Source: Streptomyces torulosus (GTDB lineage: Bacteria; Actinomycetota; Actinomycetes; Streptomycetales; Streptomycetaceae). Taken from it: a stretch of DNA of 45,716 bases. The translations under genes and the position numbers were made by a program. The notes under the pieces were generated by a model. The model worked only from the letters and a program-made list of their open reading frames with translations, did not search any database and had not been told where the DNA came from. Positions 16,886-26,025 of the stretch are shown here, in pieces; position 1 is the stretch's first letter; every line of letters starts with the position of its first letter. The DNA lies in the NCBI RefSeq assembly GCF_001419765.1, contig NZ_LIRK01000018.1, positions 1-45,716 of the forward strand, written 5' to 3'.

Positions 16886-16901
16886 CAGACGGTCAGGTCA
16901 C
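16877..16901. promoter_or_regulatory. Inverted repeat upstream of the ABC ATPase gene
   Basis: ACCTGAC, 5-bp spacer, GTCAGGT (16880-16898) is perfect. With one mismatch the arms extend to 10 bp (16877-16901). It overlaps the stop of the preceding gene and lies about 105 bp upstream of the ABC promoter candidate. It could be a weak terminator or a TetR-type operator. Confidence 0.5.
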
Positions 16902-17002
16902 TGGTGAACAGTCTCAACGACCGTTGCTGTACGTACTCTTGACGCTCCGTCATGCGCGGAACTGAGACCGCCGGAACCGAAGTGCCGTCAGGGCGGCCTG
17001 CT

Positions 17003-17031
17003 TTGCCGGTGATGTGGGTGGGTGAGATACT
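17003..17031 (+). promoter_or_regulatory. Promoter candidate for the ABC ATPase gene
   Basis: TTGCCG (17003-17008), 17-bp spacer, GATACT (17026-17031). It lies 37 bp upstream of the ATG at 17068 and resembles vegetative (HrdB-type) promoters. Confidence 0.45.
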
Positions 17032-17067
17032 GCGCGCCGCGGAATCAGCGGAGCTTACGGGGGCGCG

Positions 17068-17763
17068 ATGAGCCAGGTGGTGACCACCGCAGCCATGCTG
17101 CGGGTGGCGGATGTGCACAAGTCGTACGGGCGGGGCGCGAGCGCTGTTCATGCGCTGCGTGGCGTCTCCTTCGAGGTCCCTCGGGGGGAACTCGTCGCTC
17201 TCAAGGGGCGCTCGGGCTCCGGCAAGACCACCCTGCTCAACATCGTCGGTGGTCTGGACGAGCCGGACAGCGGAAGCGTCACCGTCGACGGGCTGGACCT
17301 CGGGGAACAGGGTGAGGACTCCCTCCTCGCGCTGCGCCGGGAACGCATCGGCTTCGTCTTCCAGTCGTTCGGGCTCATCCCCATCCTCACGGCCGCCGAG
17401 AACGTGGGCATGCCGATGCGGTTGCGCAGGGCCGACCCGCGCGAGCGGCGGGAGCGCGTCGATCTGCTGCTGTCCCTGGTGGGGCTCGCCGACCATGCCG
17501 CGCAGCGGCCCGGCGAGCTGTCGGGCGGGCAGCGCCAGCGCGTCGCCATCGCCCGCGCCCTGGCCAACAGCCCCTCGATCCTCATCGCCGACGAGCCGAC
17601 CGGTCAGCTGGACGCGGAGACCGGGCACTCCGTGATGGAACTGCTCCGCGCGGTCGTCCGCAGCGAGCAGATCACGGCTCTCGTGGCCACCCACGACGCG
17701 ACCCTTCTCGACCTCGCCGATCGTGTGCTGGAGCTCAAGGACGGCGAGATCACCGAGTCCTAG
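17068..17763 (+). CDS. ABC transporter ATPase (MacB/LolD type)
   Basis: A 231-residue stand-alone ATPase with Walker A GRSGSGKT (47-54), Q-loop in FVFQSFGL, signature LSGGQ (151-155), Walker B ILIADE (171-176) and H-loop His209. The MacB/LolD/FtsE type powers FtsX-like permeases in mechanotransmission exporters. It is transcribed towards the second ATPase gene on the opposite strand (79-bp convergent gap), which heads the end of a permease operon. It may share the same permeases or be an independent partner. A promoter candidate lies at 17003-17031. Confidence 0.9.
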   Translation: MSQVVTTAAMLRVADVHKSYGRGASAVHALRGVSFEVPRGELVALKGRSGSGKTTLLNIVGGLDEPDSGSVTVDGLDLGEQGEDSLLALRRERIGFVFQSFGLIPILTAAENVGMPMRLRRADPRERRERVDLLLSLVGLADHAAQRPGELSGGQRQRVAIARALANSPSILIADEPTGQLDAETGHSVMELLRAVVRSEQITALVATHDATLLDLADRVLELKDGEITES

Positions 17764-17842
17764 CTCCGCGCGTCCACCTACCCGCGTCGCCTCAGAGCCC
17801 CGGCTGCTTCGCGGCCGCGCCCCGGCCGCGCCGCCCGGCCTT

Positions 17843-18826
17843 CTAGCCTTCCCGGTCGTTGCGTACGGCGTCGTCGTTCCGTGTGTCGTCCGGGCGGACC
17901 GCGATGTGGTCGGGCTCCAGTTCCAGGGCGACCCGGTCACGCATCCCGAGAGCGCGGGTGTACTCGGCGGGGAGTTGGAGGCGGCCGGCCCGGTCGAGCA
18001 TGGCGTACTCGCGGGCGACCAGGTTCTCCTGGCCGGTGGCGGAGTCGACCTCGCTGTGGCGGAGGACCTCCGTCGACGTGCGGCCGTCCCTGATGGCCAC
18101 GGTCCGGCGGACCTCACTGGCGACGGACTGGTCGTGGGTGACGATGACGATCGTGGTCCCCAGTTCCTCGTTGGCGGTGCGGAACGCGGCGAAGACCTGT
18201 TCGGCGGTGTGGGAGTCGAGTTCACCGGTGGGCTCGTCGGCGAGCAGGACCGCGGGGTCGTTGGCGAGGGCGACCGCGAGGGCGACGCGCTGCTGCTGGC
18301 CGCCGGACATCTGGTGCGGCCGGCGGTCGCGGCACTCGGCGACGTCCAGCAGGTCGAGGAGCTCCTTGGCGCGGTCGGCCCGGGCTCGGCGCCCGCCTCG
18401 GGTGCCCGCGAGCTGCAGGGGCAGGGCGACGTTCTGCGCGGCGGTGAGGTAGGGCAGGAGGTTGCGGGAGGTCTGCTGCCAGACGAAGCCGACGGTCGTG
18501 CGACGGTACGCGAGGCGTTCCTTCGCGGACATGGTGACCAGGTCGTGGTCGGCGACACGGGCCGCGCCGGCGGTGGGCTTGTCGAGTCCGGCCAGGATGT
18601 TCATGAGGGTCGACTTTCCGCTGCCGGAGGCGCCGACCAGGGCCATGAGCTCTCCCTTCCGCACGAGGAGATCGAGGCCCTGCAGCGCCTGGACCTCCAC
18701 GCCGTCGGCGGAGAAGATCCGTACGACCCGGTCGCAGGTGATGAGGGCGTCGTGACCGTAGGCGGCGGCGTTGCGCGCGGCGAGGGCGCGGTCGGCGAGC
18801 TCGTGGAAGGTGGGAGTGGTGGTCAT
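17843..18826 (-). CDS. ABC transporter ATPase with AbrB-like C-terminal domain
   Basis: A 327-residue protein. The first 250 residues are a MacB-type ATPase: Walker A GASGSGKS (65-72), signature MSGGQ (173-177), Walker B VLLADE (193-198), His231. The tail, residues about 273-313 (EYAMLDRAGRLQLPAEYTRA then LGMRDRVALELE), has the form of a MazE/AbrB/SpoVT swapped-hairpin domain. In transcription factors that fold binds DNA or mediates dimers; its role on an ABC ATPase is unknown. The gene is third in the minus-strand unit permease-permease-ATPase, 176 bp after the second permease. Confidence 0.88.
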   Translation of the reverse strand: MTTTPTFHELADRALAARNAAAYGHDALITCDRVVRIFSADGVEVQALQGLDLLVRKGELMALVGASGSGKSTLMNILAGLDKPTAGAARVADHDLVTMSAKERLAYRRTTVGFVWQQTSRNLLPYLTAAQNVALPLQLAGTRGGRRARADRAKELLDLLDVAECRDRRPHQMSGGQQQRVALAVALANDPAVLLADEPTGELDSHTAEQVFAAFRTANEELGTTIVIVTHDQSVASEVRRTVAIRDGRTSTEVLRHSEVDSATGQENLVAREYAMLDRAGRLQLPAEYTRALGMRDRVALELEPDHIAVRPDDTRNDDAVRNDREG

Positions 18827-19002
18827 CGGCTGCTCCTGGGCGGACGGAAGGACACGGGCCGGTACCGGAGGGGGCTGACACCCGCCGTTCGGATCACACC
18901 GAGCCCGCTGGGACCGGCGGCACCGGTCCCTGTATCGGCGTGATCGCGACGGGCGTGATCCGGACGGCGGGCCCTGGCGCTGTTCGACGTGCGGCTCATT
19001 GT

Positions 19003-21831
19003 CTAGTTGTCACCCAGCCTCAGTTCGCTCACCGAGCCGCGTCGGCCGGTCCACCAGGCCTGAGCGGCCGGCACGCCGACGGCCAGCAGCAGCACGGTCA
19101 GCGCCGGAACCGCCAGCGAGAGCGGATCCGTGCGCAGCGCGGCCCCTTCGAGGCCGGACGGGGAGGCCAGGGCGATGGTGGCGAGGTCGATGCCGGGCGA
19201 CAGCAGGTGGATGCCGGCCCAGCCGGTCAGCACGCCGCCCGCGGCGGCCAGGAACGCCTGCGGCAGCGCCATGAGGATCAGCAGCCGTCGGCCCTGGGAG
19301 CGGCTCATGCCCATCGTGCGCAACCGGGCGAGCAGCGCGCGGCGTTCGGGCGCGGTGCGCAGCACGGTCAGCAGGAGGGCGAGGACCGCGTACCCGGCGC
19401 CCGCGGCGACCGCGACGACGTACAGGCGTTCCGCGCCGGACTGCAGCGGTGAGTCGACGTGCCGCGCGCGTTCCTCCGCGCGCAGTCGGACGGATGCGCC
19501 CGTGCCGTCCGCCGCCGAGCGCAGCGCCCGCCCGTTCAGGGAGTCACCGGTCAACAGCAGGGTCGTCGCGTGCGCCGCCGCGCGGGGAAGCCCGGCACGG
19601 TCCACGATCAGGAAGTCGTCGCCGATCACGGCCGGGGTGTGTTGCCGGACGAGGACGACCTGGACGGTGACGGAGGCGCCGTCCGGGAGCAGGACGACGT
19701 AGGGGCCGGTGCCGTACTCCTCGGCCACCCGGGGGGAGGCCAGCGCGGGCAGCGGCCGATCGGCGCCGTCCCCCGCACCGGCGTCCTCGCCCTCGCCCCG
19801 GCCCTTCGCGTCGGCCTCGTTCCCGCCCTCGCTCTCGCCCCCGCCTCGGAGGCTCGCCGCGTCGAACGACCCCAGTCCCGTGTCGTGCGACAGGCGCGCG
19901 TAGGCGGCGGGGTCCACGCCGGCCAGCGGGACGGGCTGGCCGCTCTGCTCCGGCTTCGCCTCATGCGTGACGCTCGCCGCCGTCACGTCCCGTACGCCGG
20001 GCAGCCCGCGCACGCGGTCGGGCAGGGCGTTCGGAAGTCGGCCGGTGGTGGTCTCGACGCGGCCGTCGGCGCCGACGTCGAGGAGCGCGGCCTGGTCGCG
20101 GGCCGCCGTGACCCCCGCCAGGACGGAGCCGCCGAACGCGGCCGTGGTCAGGGCGCTGAGCAGGGCGAGCAGCGGCAGCACGGCGAAGCCGGGGGCGCGG
20201 GCCACCTGGGCCAGCGACAGCGGGATCACCAGGCCGCGCAGGCGTGCGGCGGCCTTGCTGAGCGCGCGCAGCGGCAGGGGGTGCAAGCGGGCCAGCAGCA
20301 GAGCCGCGACCACACCGGTGAGCAGGGGCGCGGCGGCCACCAGGCCGGTGCTGCCGGATCCCTGGCGGCGCAGGGCGGCGACGGCGCCCGCCGCGATCAC
20401 CAGCACCGTCGCTTCCGCGACCGTGCGTCGCCGCGACGGCCGGGTCGCCGTGAGGTCCTCCCGGCCGTCGTGCATCCGCACCGTGCGGTGCGCGGCCACG
20501 GCCCGCAGGGGCAGCGCGAGGCAGGCGAGCAGGGTGACGGCGAGGGCGGCGGTGACGGCGGGCGCGGTGCGGGCGTCGGGCAGGAGGAGCAGTGCGGCGG
20601 TCAGTCCGAGGGCGCCGGCCGGCACCGCCACCGCCGCCGTCTCGGCCAGCAGCCGGGCGGCGAGGCCGGGCAGGGAGGCGCCACGGGCCCGGAGCAGGGC
20701 CAGTTCGGCGCGTCGGCGATCGGCCGCGACTCCACCGGCCATGGCCAGGACGATGACGGCGAGGCTGCCGGTCCCGACGGCGGCGAGGACGAGCAGCGGC
20801 TCGATCCCGGAGCGCAGTCGGGCGTGGTCGGCGAGGACCTCGTCGAGATTCGTCTGGGCCTCCAGCTCGTCGTCGACGGCCGCGCGCAGGCGCTGCACTC
20901 CCGGGCCCGACTCGAGGGCGGCGACGGCGGACGCCAGCCGGTCGAGATCGTGGCCGCGCAGGGTGGCGACGTCGGGGGCCACGTTCCAGTACCGGTCCGG
21001 GCGGCCGGGTGTGCCCAGGAGAGCCGGGCCCGCGTCGGGGGCGAGGAGCAGGCCGCCGAGCCAGTAGACCTCGGAGAGCTGGCTGCCGGGCAGACGGCTC
21101 AGTGCGGGGGTGCGCAGCACCGGCAGTGCCGACCAGTAGGCGCCGTCGGGGCTGCGGGGGACGACGATCCCGGTGATCCGGACGGCGAGCGGGCCGCGTC
21201 CCGAGCCCGGTACGCGGATCACGGAGCCGACCTTGATGTTCAGGGTGCGGGCGGTGTCCGCGGTGACGGCGGCCTCGACGCTCTCGGTCGCCGCGGTCAC
21301 CGGTTCGCCCGTGGTGCGGGGCAGCCGGCCTGCGGAGAGGCGGGAGTGGGAGGCGAGGTCCTGCTGGGCGGCGAGCAGCACTTGGGCGGGCAGGCCGGCG
21401 GGCTGGGCAAGCCAGGGTTCGGACGTCTCCAGGGGGACGGTCGTGCGTACGCCGTACGACGACTGCGGGCGGTCGGGAGCGAGCGGCGCCTCCGCCGCGG
21501 CCAGCACCTCGGCCCGGGCCTTGGCCAGCGGACCGGCGCGCAGGAGGGACTCCATCTGCTTGAGCGAGGCCATCCAGGGCGGCGCTGCCTGGATCTGCAC
21601 ACTCGTCCGGTCGGGGCGGGCCTGCTCGATGGCCCGGCGCAGCCCCGCGTCCCCGTACCGGTCGACGGCACGCGGGTACGCGGCGGCGAGCGCGGCCGTC
21701 ACGGCCACCAGCAGCGCGAGGGCCACGGAGGTACCGGCGAAGGCCCTCAGCCGGGTGCCCAACCCGGCCCCCGCGTGCGGCGGCGCCGCCCCCGTCCCCT
21801 TGCCCTGAGGGGGCACCGGTCGCGCGCTCAC
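19003..21831 (-). CDS. FtsX-like ABC permease (second of pair)
   Basis: A 942-residue permease beginning at the GTG at 21831, which overlaps the stop of the first permease by four bases (GTGA), implying coupled translation. One N-terminal membrane helix is followed by a large extracytoplasmic domain, then clustered helices (LLVLAAVGTGSLAVIVLAMA, later RRLLILMALPQAFLAAAGG). This is the duplicated-FtsX layout of very large MacB-like permeases. A low-complexity acidic-glycine stretch (about residues 659-695, GGGESEGGNEADAKGRGEGE) interrupts the second extracytoplasmic part. It should pair with the first permease and the ATPase downstream to move a lipid, peptide or drug across or out of the membrane. 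Substrate unknown. Confidence 0.87.
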   Translation of the reverse strand: MSARPVPPQGKGTGAAPPHAGAGLGTRLRAFAGTSVALALLVAVTAALAAAYPRAVDRYGDAGLRRAIEQARPDRTSVQIQAAPPWMASLKQMESLLRAGPLAKARAEVLAAAEAPLAPDRPQSSYGVRTTVPLETSEPWLAQPAGLPAQVLLAAQQDLASHSRLSAGRLPRTTGEPVTAATESVEAAVTADTARTLNIKVGSVIRVPGSGRGPLAVRITGIVVPRSPDGAYWSALPVLRTPALSRLPGSQLSEVYWLGGLLLAPDAGPALLGTPGRPDRYWNVAPDVATLRGHDLDRLASAVAALESGPGVQRLRAAVDDELEAQTNLDEVLADHARLRSGIEPLLVLAAVGTGSLAVIVLAMAGGVAADRRRAELALLRARGASLPGLAARLLAETAAVAVPAGALGLTAALLLLPDARTAPAVTAALAVTLLACLALPLRAVAAHRTVRMHDGREDLTATRPSRRRTVAEATVLVIAAGAVAALRRQGSGSTGLVAAAPLLTGVVAALLLARLHPLPLRALSKAAARLRGLVIPLSLAQVARAPGFAVLPLLALLSALTTAAFGGSVLAGVTAARDQAALLDVGADGRVETTTGRLPNALPDRVRGLPGVRDVTAASVTHEAKPEQSGQPVPLAGVDPAAYARLSHDTGLGSFDAASLRGGGESEGGNEADAKGRGEGEDAGAGDGADRPLPALASPRVAEEYGTGPYVVLLPDGASVTVQVVLVRQHTPAVIGDDFLIVDRAGLPRAAAHATTLLLTGDSLNGRALRSAADGTGASVRLRAEERARHVDSPLQSGAERLYVVAVAAGAGYAVLALLLTVLRTAPERRALLARLRTMGMSRSQGRRLLILMALPQAFLAAAGGVLTGWAGIHLLSPGIDLATIALASPSGLEGAALRTDPLSLAVPALTVLLLAVGVPAAQAWWTGRRGSVSELRLGDN

Positions 21832-24800
21832 TGCGTCACCTCGTCCCTGAGAGTCGTCGTCACGGGTTTCGCCCGCCGGAGCGCGAGGGCCACGGTCACG
21901 AGGGTGGGGCCCGCCGCGAGTGCCGCCAGCAGGGCGGCGAGCCGCAGGAGCGGGAGTTCGACGAGCACCGGTGGGAGCGGCCGGGTGGCCTGCCCGGTCA
22001 GGACGACGAGCGGCACCAGCGCGTACGTCAGCACGGCGCCCAGGGCCGTGCCGACCAGCAGCGCCAGGGCCACCAGCACGCCGTGTTCCGCGGCGACCAG
22101 CCGGGCGAGCCGGCGGCGCCGTGTCCCGAGGGCACGCAGCACGGCGAACTCGCCGTCCCTGGCGCGGATCGCGCCCGCCGCGCTCACCGCGAAGCCGAGC
22201 GAGGCGAAGAGGACCGTCACGGCGGCCGCCGCGACCAGCGCGGCTTCCGGGGCCGCCCCGAACGGGTCGTCGCTCAGCTCCGCCGCCGTCTCGTCGCGCA
22301 CCATTACCTGCTCCGGGTCGACGTCGGGCAGGGCCCGTACGGCGGCCGCCGTGGCACCGGGGGCGCTCGTGCGCAGCCACCACTCGGTGGGCTTCAGGCT
22401 GGTTCCGTGGCGGGCCTGCAGTACCTGGTTGACTGCGCGGAGATCGACCATCAGAGCCCCGCCGTCCTGCGCGGTGGTCTCCGTCGTGGGCAGGGCGCTC
22501 GCGGTGCGGACGACGCGTACGGGCACGGAGTGGCCGTCGAAGTTGACCTGCAGGCGCTGGCCCTCGCGGGTACCGGAGGCGGTGAGGTACCGGTCGGTGG
22601 CGACCGCGACGATCTCGGGCTCAGCGGGCTGGGTGACCTTCAGCCGGACCTCCAGCGGCGAGGCGGGCGGTGACATGTCCGGCGGCTGGTACCCGGTGCT
22701 GTACGTCATGGTGACGGGCGCCGTGGAGGTGATCTGAGGGTGCGAAGCGAGGGCGTCGTCGTCGGGGACGGCGGGCGTGTCGGCCTCGATAGCGGTCGTC
22801 CACTTCGTGGGCAGGGTCAGCTGGTGTTCGTCGCCGCCGTCGGCCGCCGCCGTCAGCGTGTCGAGGACCAGGCGGTGTCGGTGCGGGCGGCTGAACGGCT
22901 GCGGTGTGGTCAGTTCGAGTCCGGTCAGCGTCAACGGGCCGCGGGCGCCGTTCAGTTCGGGGGTCAGCTCGTGGGGGCGGCCGTCGGCGGGGAGGCGGCC
23001 GGACGGTATCTCGTAGGAGGTGCCGTGGCGGTCCAGCACCGTGAGGGTGACGTCCGCGCCCTGCCCGCGCGGGGTGCTGTGGAGGATGGCGGTCAGCGTG
23101 AGCCGGGTCGTGCCCTCGGGGATCTCCACGCCGGCGGGCGGTGCTCCGCGCGGGGCGAGCCCGGCGAGCAGCGGGCCGTCCGACAGGTCTCGCCGCGCCC
23201 GCACCACCCCGGACGCCCGAGCCGTGTCCAGGGCGACGACGGTCGCGGTACGGCTGCCGGAGAGGGCCACCGTGCCACGGGCCGCGGGGGCGATCGCGTC
23301 GACGTGCGGGAGGTCCGTGTAGACGTCCGTACGGCCGAGACCGTCGCCGCCGGAGGCCAGGACGCGTACGTCGGCGCCCACGCGGAAGTCGGCCTGGTCG
23401 GCCTGGGAGCGGTGCCAGGACGCGCCCTGCCCGATCGCCATGACACCGAGCGCCACGGAGATGACCAGGAGCAGCACAGGGCCCGCCCCGCGCATGGGCC
23501 GGCGGCTGAACTGCCAGCCGACCATGGCCGCGGTCAGGCCGCGCCCGCGGGTCAGGAGTCGTTCACCGATCCGCGCCAGGAGGGGCAGCAACCGCAGTAC
23601 CAGGACCGTTCCGGCGAGGAGCACCAGGGCGGGCGCCACGACCAGCAGTGGGTCGACGTCGAGGACGCCCTCGCGGTCCGCGGTGACGGCGCCGGAGTCC
23701 CGGCCGGAGAGCATCCAGAAGGCGACACCGGCCACGGCGACCAGTCCGAGGTCCGCGCCGGCGCGCAGCGGTGCGGGCAGGGCGGCGGCCCGTGCCGTGG
23801 CGAAGGACGCCCGCCACGCCGGGACGGCCACCGCGAGCGCGCAGAGCGCGGCCACGCTCGTGGAGACCACCCACACCTCGGGCCGGCCGGCGGGCGGCAG
23901 GTCGACGCGCACGCCGGTCCGGCCGAGCGCGCCCTGCGCGGCCAGCAGCCGCGTCAGGGGTCCCGACAGCAGTGGCGCCGCCACCACCGCCGGCACGGAG
24001 ATCAGCACGGCCTCCAGCGCGGCGAGGCCCGCCAGGCGGGCCCGGGTGGCGCCGCGCGCTCGCAGTAACCGGGTCTCGGCCATGCGCTCGGAGCTGAGCA
24101 GTCCCGCGACCAGCAGTAGGGCGCAGGCCGCGAGCAGTCCGAGCTGGGCGGCGACGATGAGCATGCTGGAGCGTGTGACGAGCAGGGAGCGTTCGACGCG
24201 GTCCAGCACCTCGGGCAGGGCGGTGGCCGCCGTGGTGGCGCCGCTGAGCGCGGGCCGCTTGCGCAGCTCCGCGCTCCCCGAGCGGACGCCCTCGCGCAGC
24301 GCGCCGATCCTCTCCGTGGTCAGCGAGGAGTAGTCGGCCGACACCAGCCAGCCCGACGCGCCGACGCTCACCCGGCCGGACGTCGACACGCCGGCGGCGG
24401 TGAGGAGGGGGCCGTAGGTCGTGAAGCTCGACGCCTTCACGCCGCGGCCGCCGAGGTCGTCCAGCTGCCAGTACGGTGCCCCGACGTCGACCGGCCGGTA
24501 CACGCCGGTGACGAGTACGCGCACGGCCGGGCCGTCCAGCTGGTCGGTGACGGTCAGCCGGTTGCCGGGCTCGACCCGGAGCTGTCGGGCGGCGCTCTGC
24601 GGGAGCGCGACCTCCAGGGGCCCCGAGGTCGTTCCCTTGCGGGGGAGCCGTCCGGCGACGGTCCGCACCTGGGTGTGGTCCAGGGCCGCGAAGTGGGTGA
24701 GGTCCGGGTTGCCGCCCCGTTCGGAGGCCGGCCGCAATGTGGGCGGCAGGGCGTAGGGGCCGGATCGCAGCAGGGTGCGCACCTTGACGGGCAGACCGGC

Positions 24801-25085
24801 GAAGATGGTGCGGGAGTCGGCCCGCACGGCGTCGTCGGCCGCCTGCCTCTCGTCGGCCGGCACGTTGGCCTTGACCACCAGGGCGGCCTCGGCGGCGGTG
24901 CGCTCCTCGGCGAGTGACCGGCGCAGCGCCGCGTCGCCGATGGCGCTCGAGTAGGCGGTGAGCGCGGCCAGGACGGCCGTCGTCAACAACACCGTCAGCA
25001 GTACGGCGCCGAGCAGCGCGCGATGCGCCCACGCCCGCAGCGCGATGAACCGCAACACGCCTGCCGGCACGGCTCGTTCCCCCAC
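21828..25085 (-). CDS. FtsX-like ABC permease (first of pair)
   Basis: About 1085 residues from the GTG at 25085, chosen because GGAAACGGGGG precedes it and the protein opens with the membrane segment WAHRALLGAVLLTVLLTTA; an ATG at 25151 is possible. It has the same duplicated FtsX architecture as its downstream partner: an N-terminal helix, a large periplasm-like domain, a block of helices near residues 315-480, a second long extracytoplasmic domain and a C-terminal helix block with FAVLRALGTRRRRLARLV, typical of FtsX permeases. Codon 340 is TTA (24066-24068), a possible bldA control point. The divergent TetR gene at 25346 is broken. Confidence 0.87.
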   Translation of the reverse strand: MGERAVPAGVLRFIALRAWAHRALLGAVLLTVLLTTAVLAALTAYSSAIGDAALRRSLAEERTAAEAALVVKANVPADERQAADDAVRADSRTIFAGLPVKVRTLLRSGPYALPPTLRPASERGGNPDLTHFAALDHTQVRTVAGRLPRKGTTSGPLEVALPQSAARQLRVEPGNRLTVTDQLDGPAVRVLVTGVYRPVDVGAPYWQLDDLGGRGVKASSFTTYGPLLTAAGVSTSGRVSVGASGWLVSADYSSLTTERIGALREGVRSGSAELRKRPALSGATTAATALPEVLDRVERSLLVTRSSMLIVAAQLGLLAACALLLVAGLLSSERMAETRLLRARGATRARLAGLAALEAVLISVPAVVAAPLLSGPLTRLLAAQGALGRTGVRVDLPPAGRPEVWVVSTSVAALCALAVAVPAWRASFATARAAALPAPLRAGADLGLVAVAGVAFWMLSGRDSGAVTADREGVLDVDPLLVVAPALVLLAGTVLVLRLLPLLARIGERLLTRGRGLTAAMVGWQFSRRPMRGAGPVLLLVISVALGVMAIGQGASWHRSQADQADFRVGADVRVLASGGDGLGRTDVYTDLPHVDAIAPAARGTVALSGSRTATVVALDTARASGVVRARRDLSDGPLLAGLAPRGAPPAGVEIPEGTTRLTLTAILHSTPRGQGADVTLTVLDRHGTSYEIPSGRLPADGRPHELTPELNGARGPLTLTGLELTTPQPFSRPHRHRLVLDTLTAAADGGDEHQLTLPTKWTTAIEADTPAVPDDDALASHPQITSTAPVTMTYSTGYQPPDMSPPASPLEVRLKVTQPAEPEIVAVATDRYLTASGTREGQRLQVNFDGHSVPVRVVRTASALPTTETTAQDGGALMVDLRAVNQVLQARHGTSLKPTEWWLRTSAPGATAAAVRALPDVDPEQVMVRDETAAELSDDPFGAAPEAALVAAAAVTVLFASLGFAVSAAGAIRARDGEFAVLRALGTRRRRLARLVAAEHGVLVALALLVGTALGAVLTYALVPLVVLTGQATRPLPPVLVELPLLRLAALLAALAAGPTLVTVALALRRAKPVTTTLRDEVTQ

Positions 25086-25345
25086 CAAAACCCCCGTTTC
25101 CAACCGCACGGACCGGGCCGCTTCGCGGCGTCGGTGGCATGCGGGTGACAAGAGGGCATTCTACGACTGACTTTGGTCGCCTCGTGATCGGTTTCGATCC
25201 ACCCACCTTCTCCAACTTGCCTGTCTCAGACGGTGCTTGGCACGCGCTTACTTCGCCGGTTTCCTCTCGGATCGCGCGGGAGGGGGACGAGCGGCCGGCT
25301 CGCCCCCGACTCAACCGGATGGGGTACCCACTTATCCTGCACGGG

Positions 25346-25823
25346 TGACCGGTGCACCTCTGCGCAAGGACGCAGCACGAGGTGGGGGTGGCCACCGTCT
25401 ACCGGCACTTCCCGACCCCGGAAGCGTTGATGGAGACCGTGGCCGCTCCGGGCCTGGAGGCACTGATCGACCGCGCGGAACGGGCGCTGGACGAGGAGGA
25501 CCCCCGGCAGGCCCTGGCCGGCTTCCTCGACGTGACCCTGGAGGCGCAACTGACCGACGCCTCGCTCACCATCGTGCGCGCGGCGCCGGCTCGGGTCCTG
25601 CCCCGCACCGAGGAACTGACGACCGGGCTGGACGCGCTCGCCGGCCGGCTGCTGGACCGCGCACACGGCGGGCGCCGTACGCGGCGTGGTCGCCTGGGAC
25701 GACCTGCTGCCCCTCATGTGCGGCATCGCCTTCGCCGCCCAGGTCCACAGCGAGGACCGGCAGACCCGCCTGGAGCCCGGCCGCCGCTATCTGGAGGTGA
25801 TGCTGCGGGGGCTGCACGACTGA
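25346..25823 (+). pseudogene. TetR-family regulator with its DNA-binding region deleted
   Basis: The GTG at 25346 opens VTGAPLRKDAAR, the usual N-terminus of a TetR group. The next recognisable residues are EVGVATVYRHFPTPEALMET in another frame. The roughly 30 residues that hold the first helices of the helix-turn-helix are gone. The ligand-binding domain then follows (LEALIDRAERALDEEDPRQA, ASLTIVRAAPARVLPRTEEL), with one more frameshift near 25680, before VVAWDDLLPLMCGIAFAAQV and the normal end at 25823. The gene is divergent from the ABC permease operon, whose repressor it presumably was. Confidence 0.82.
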
Positions 25824-26025
25824 GCCGCCGCCGGGGCGGGCGGGGCATGCGCCGCGGCGCTGCCCGCCGTCCGCCTCGCGCTCGTCGGCGCCCCGGCGGC
25901 CACCCCCTCGCGGTCCGCGACGGATCCGGTCGAAGCGCCGGGGAGCGTGAGCGGATCTAGGGTGGAGACACGGGCCGGCAGAACCGGCCCTGGCGGGCGC
26001 GGCTGTCCGGACGGAGGCGTGACGC

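Noticed and set aside
19459..22737. A 1092-codon open frame on the plus strand across the permease genes
   Set aside because: It is antisense to two clearly recognisable FtsX permeases; its protein has no domain and a Gly/Arg/Gln composition typical of antisense frames in high-GC DNA.
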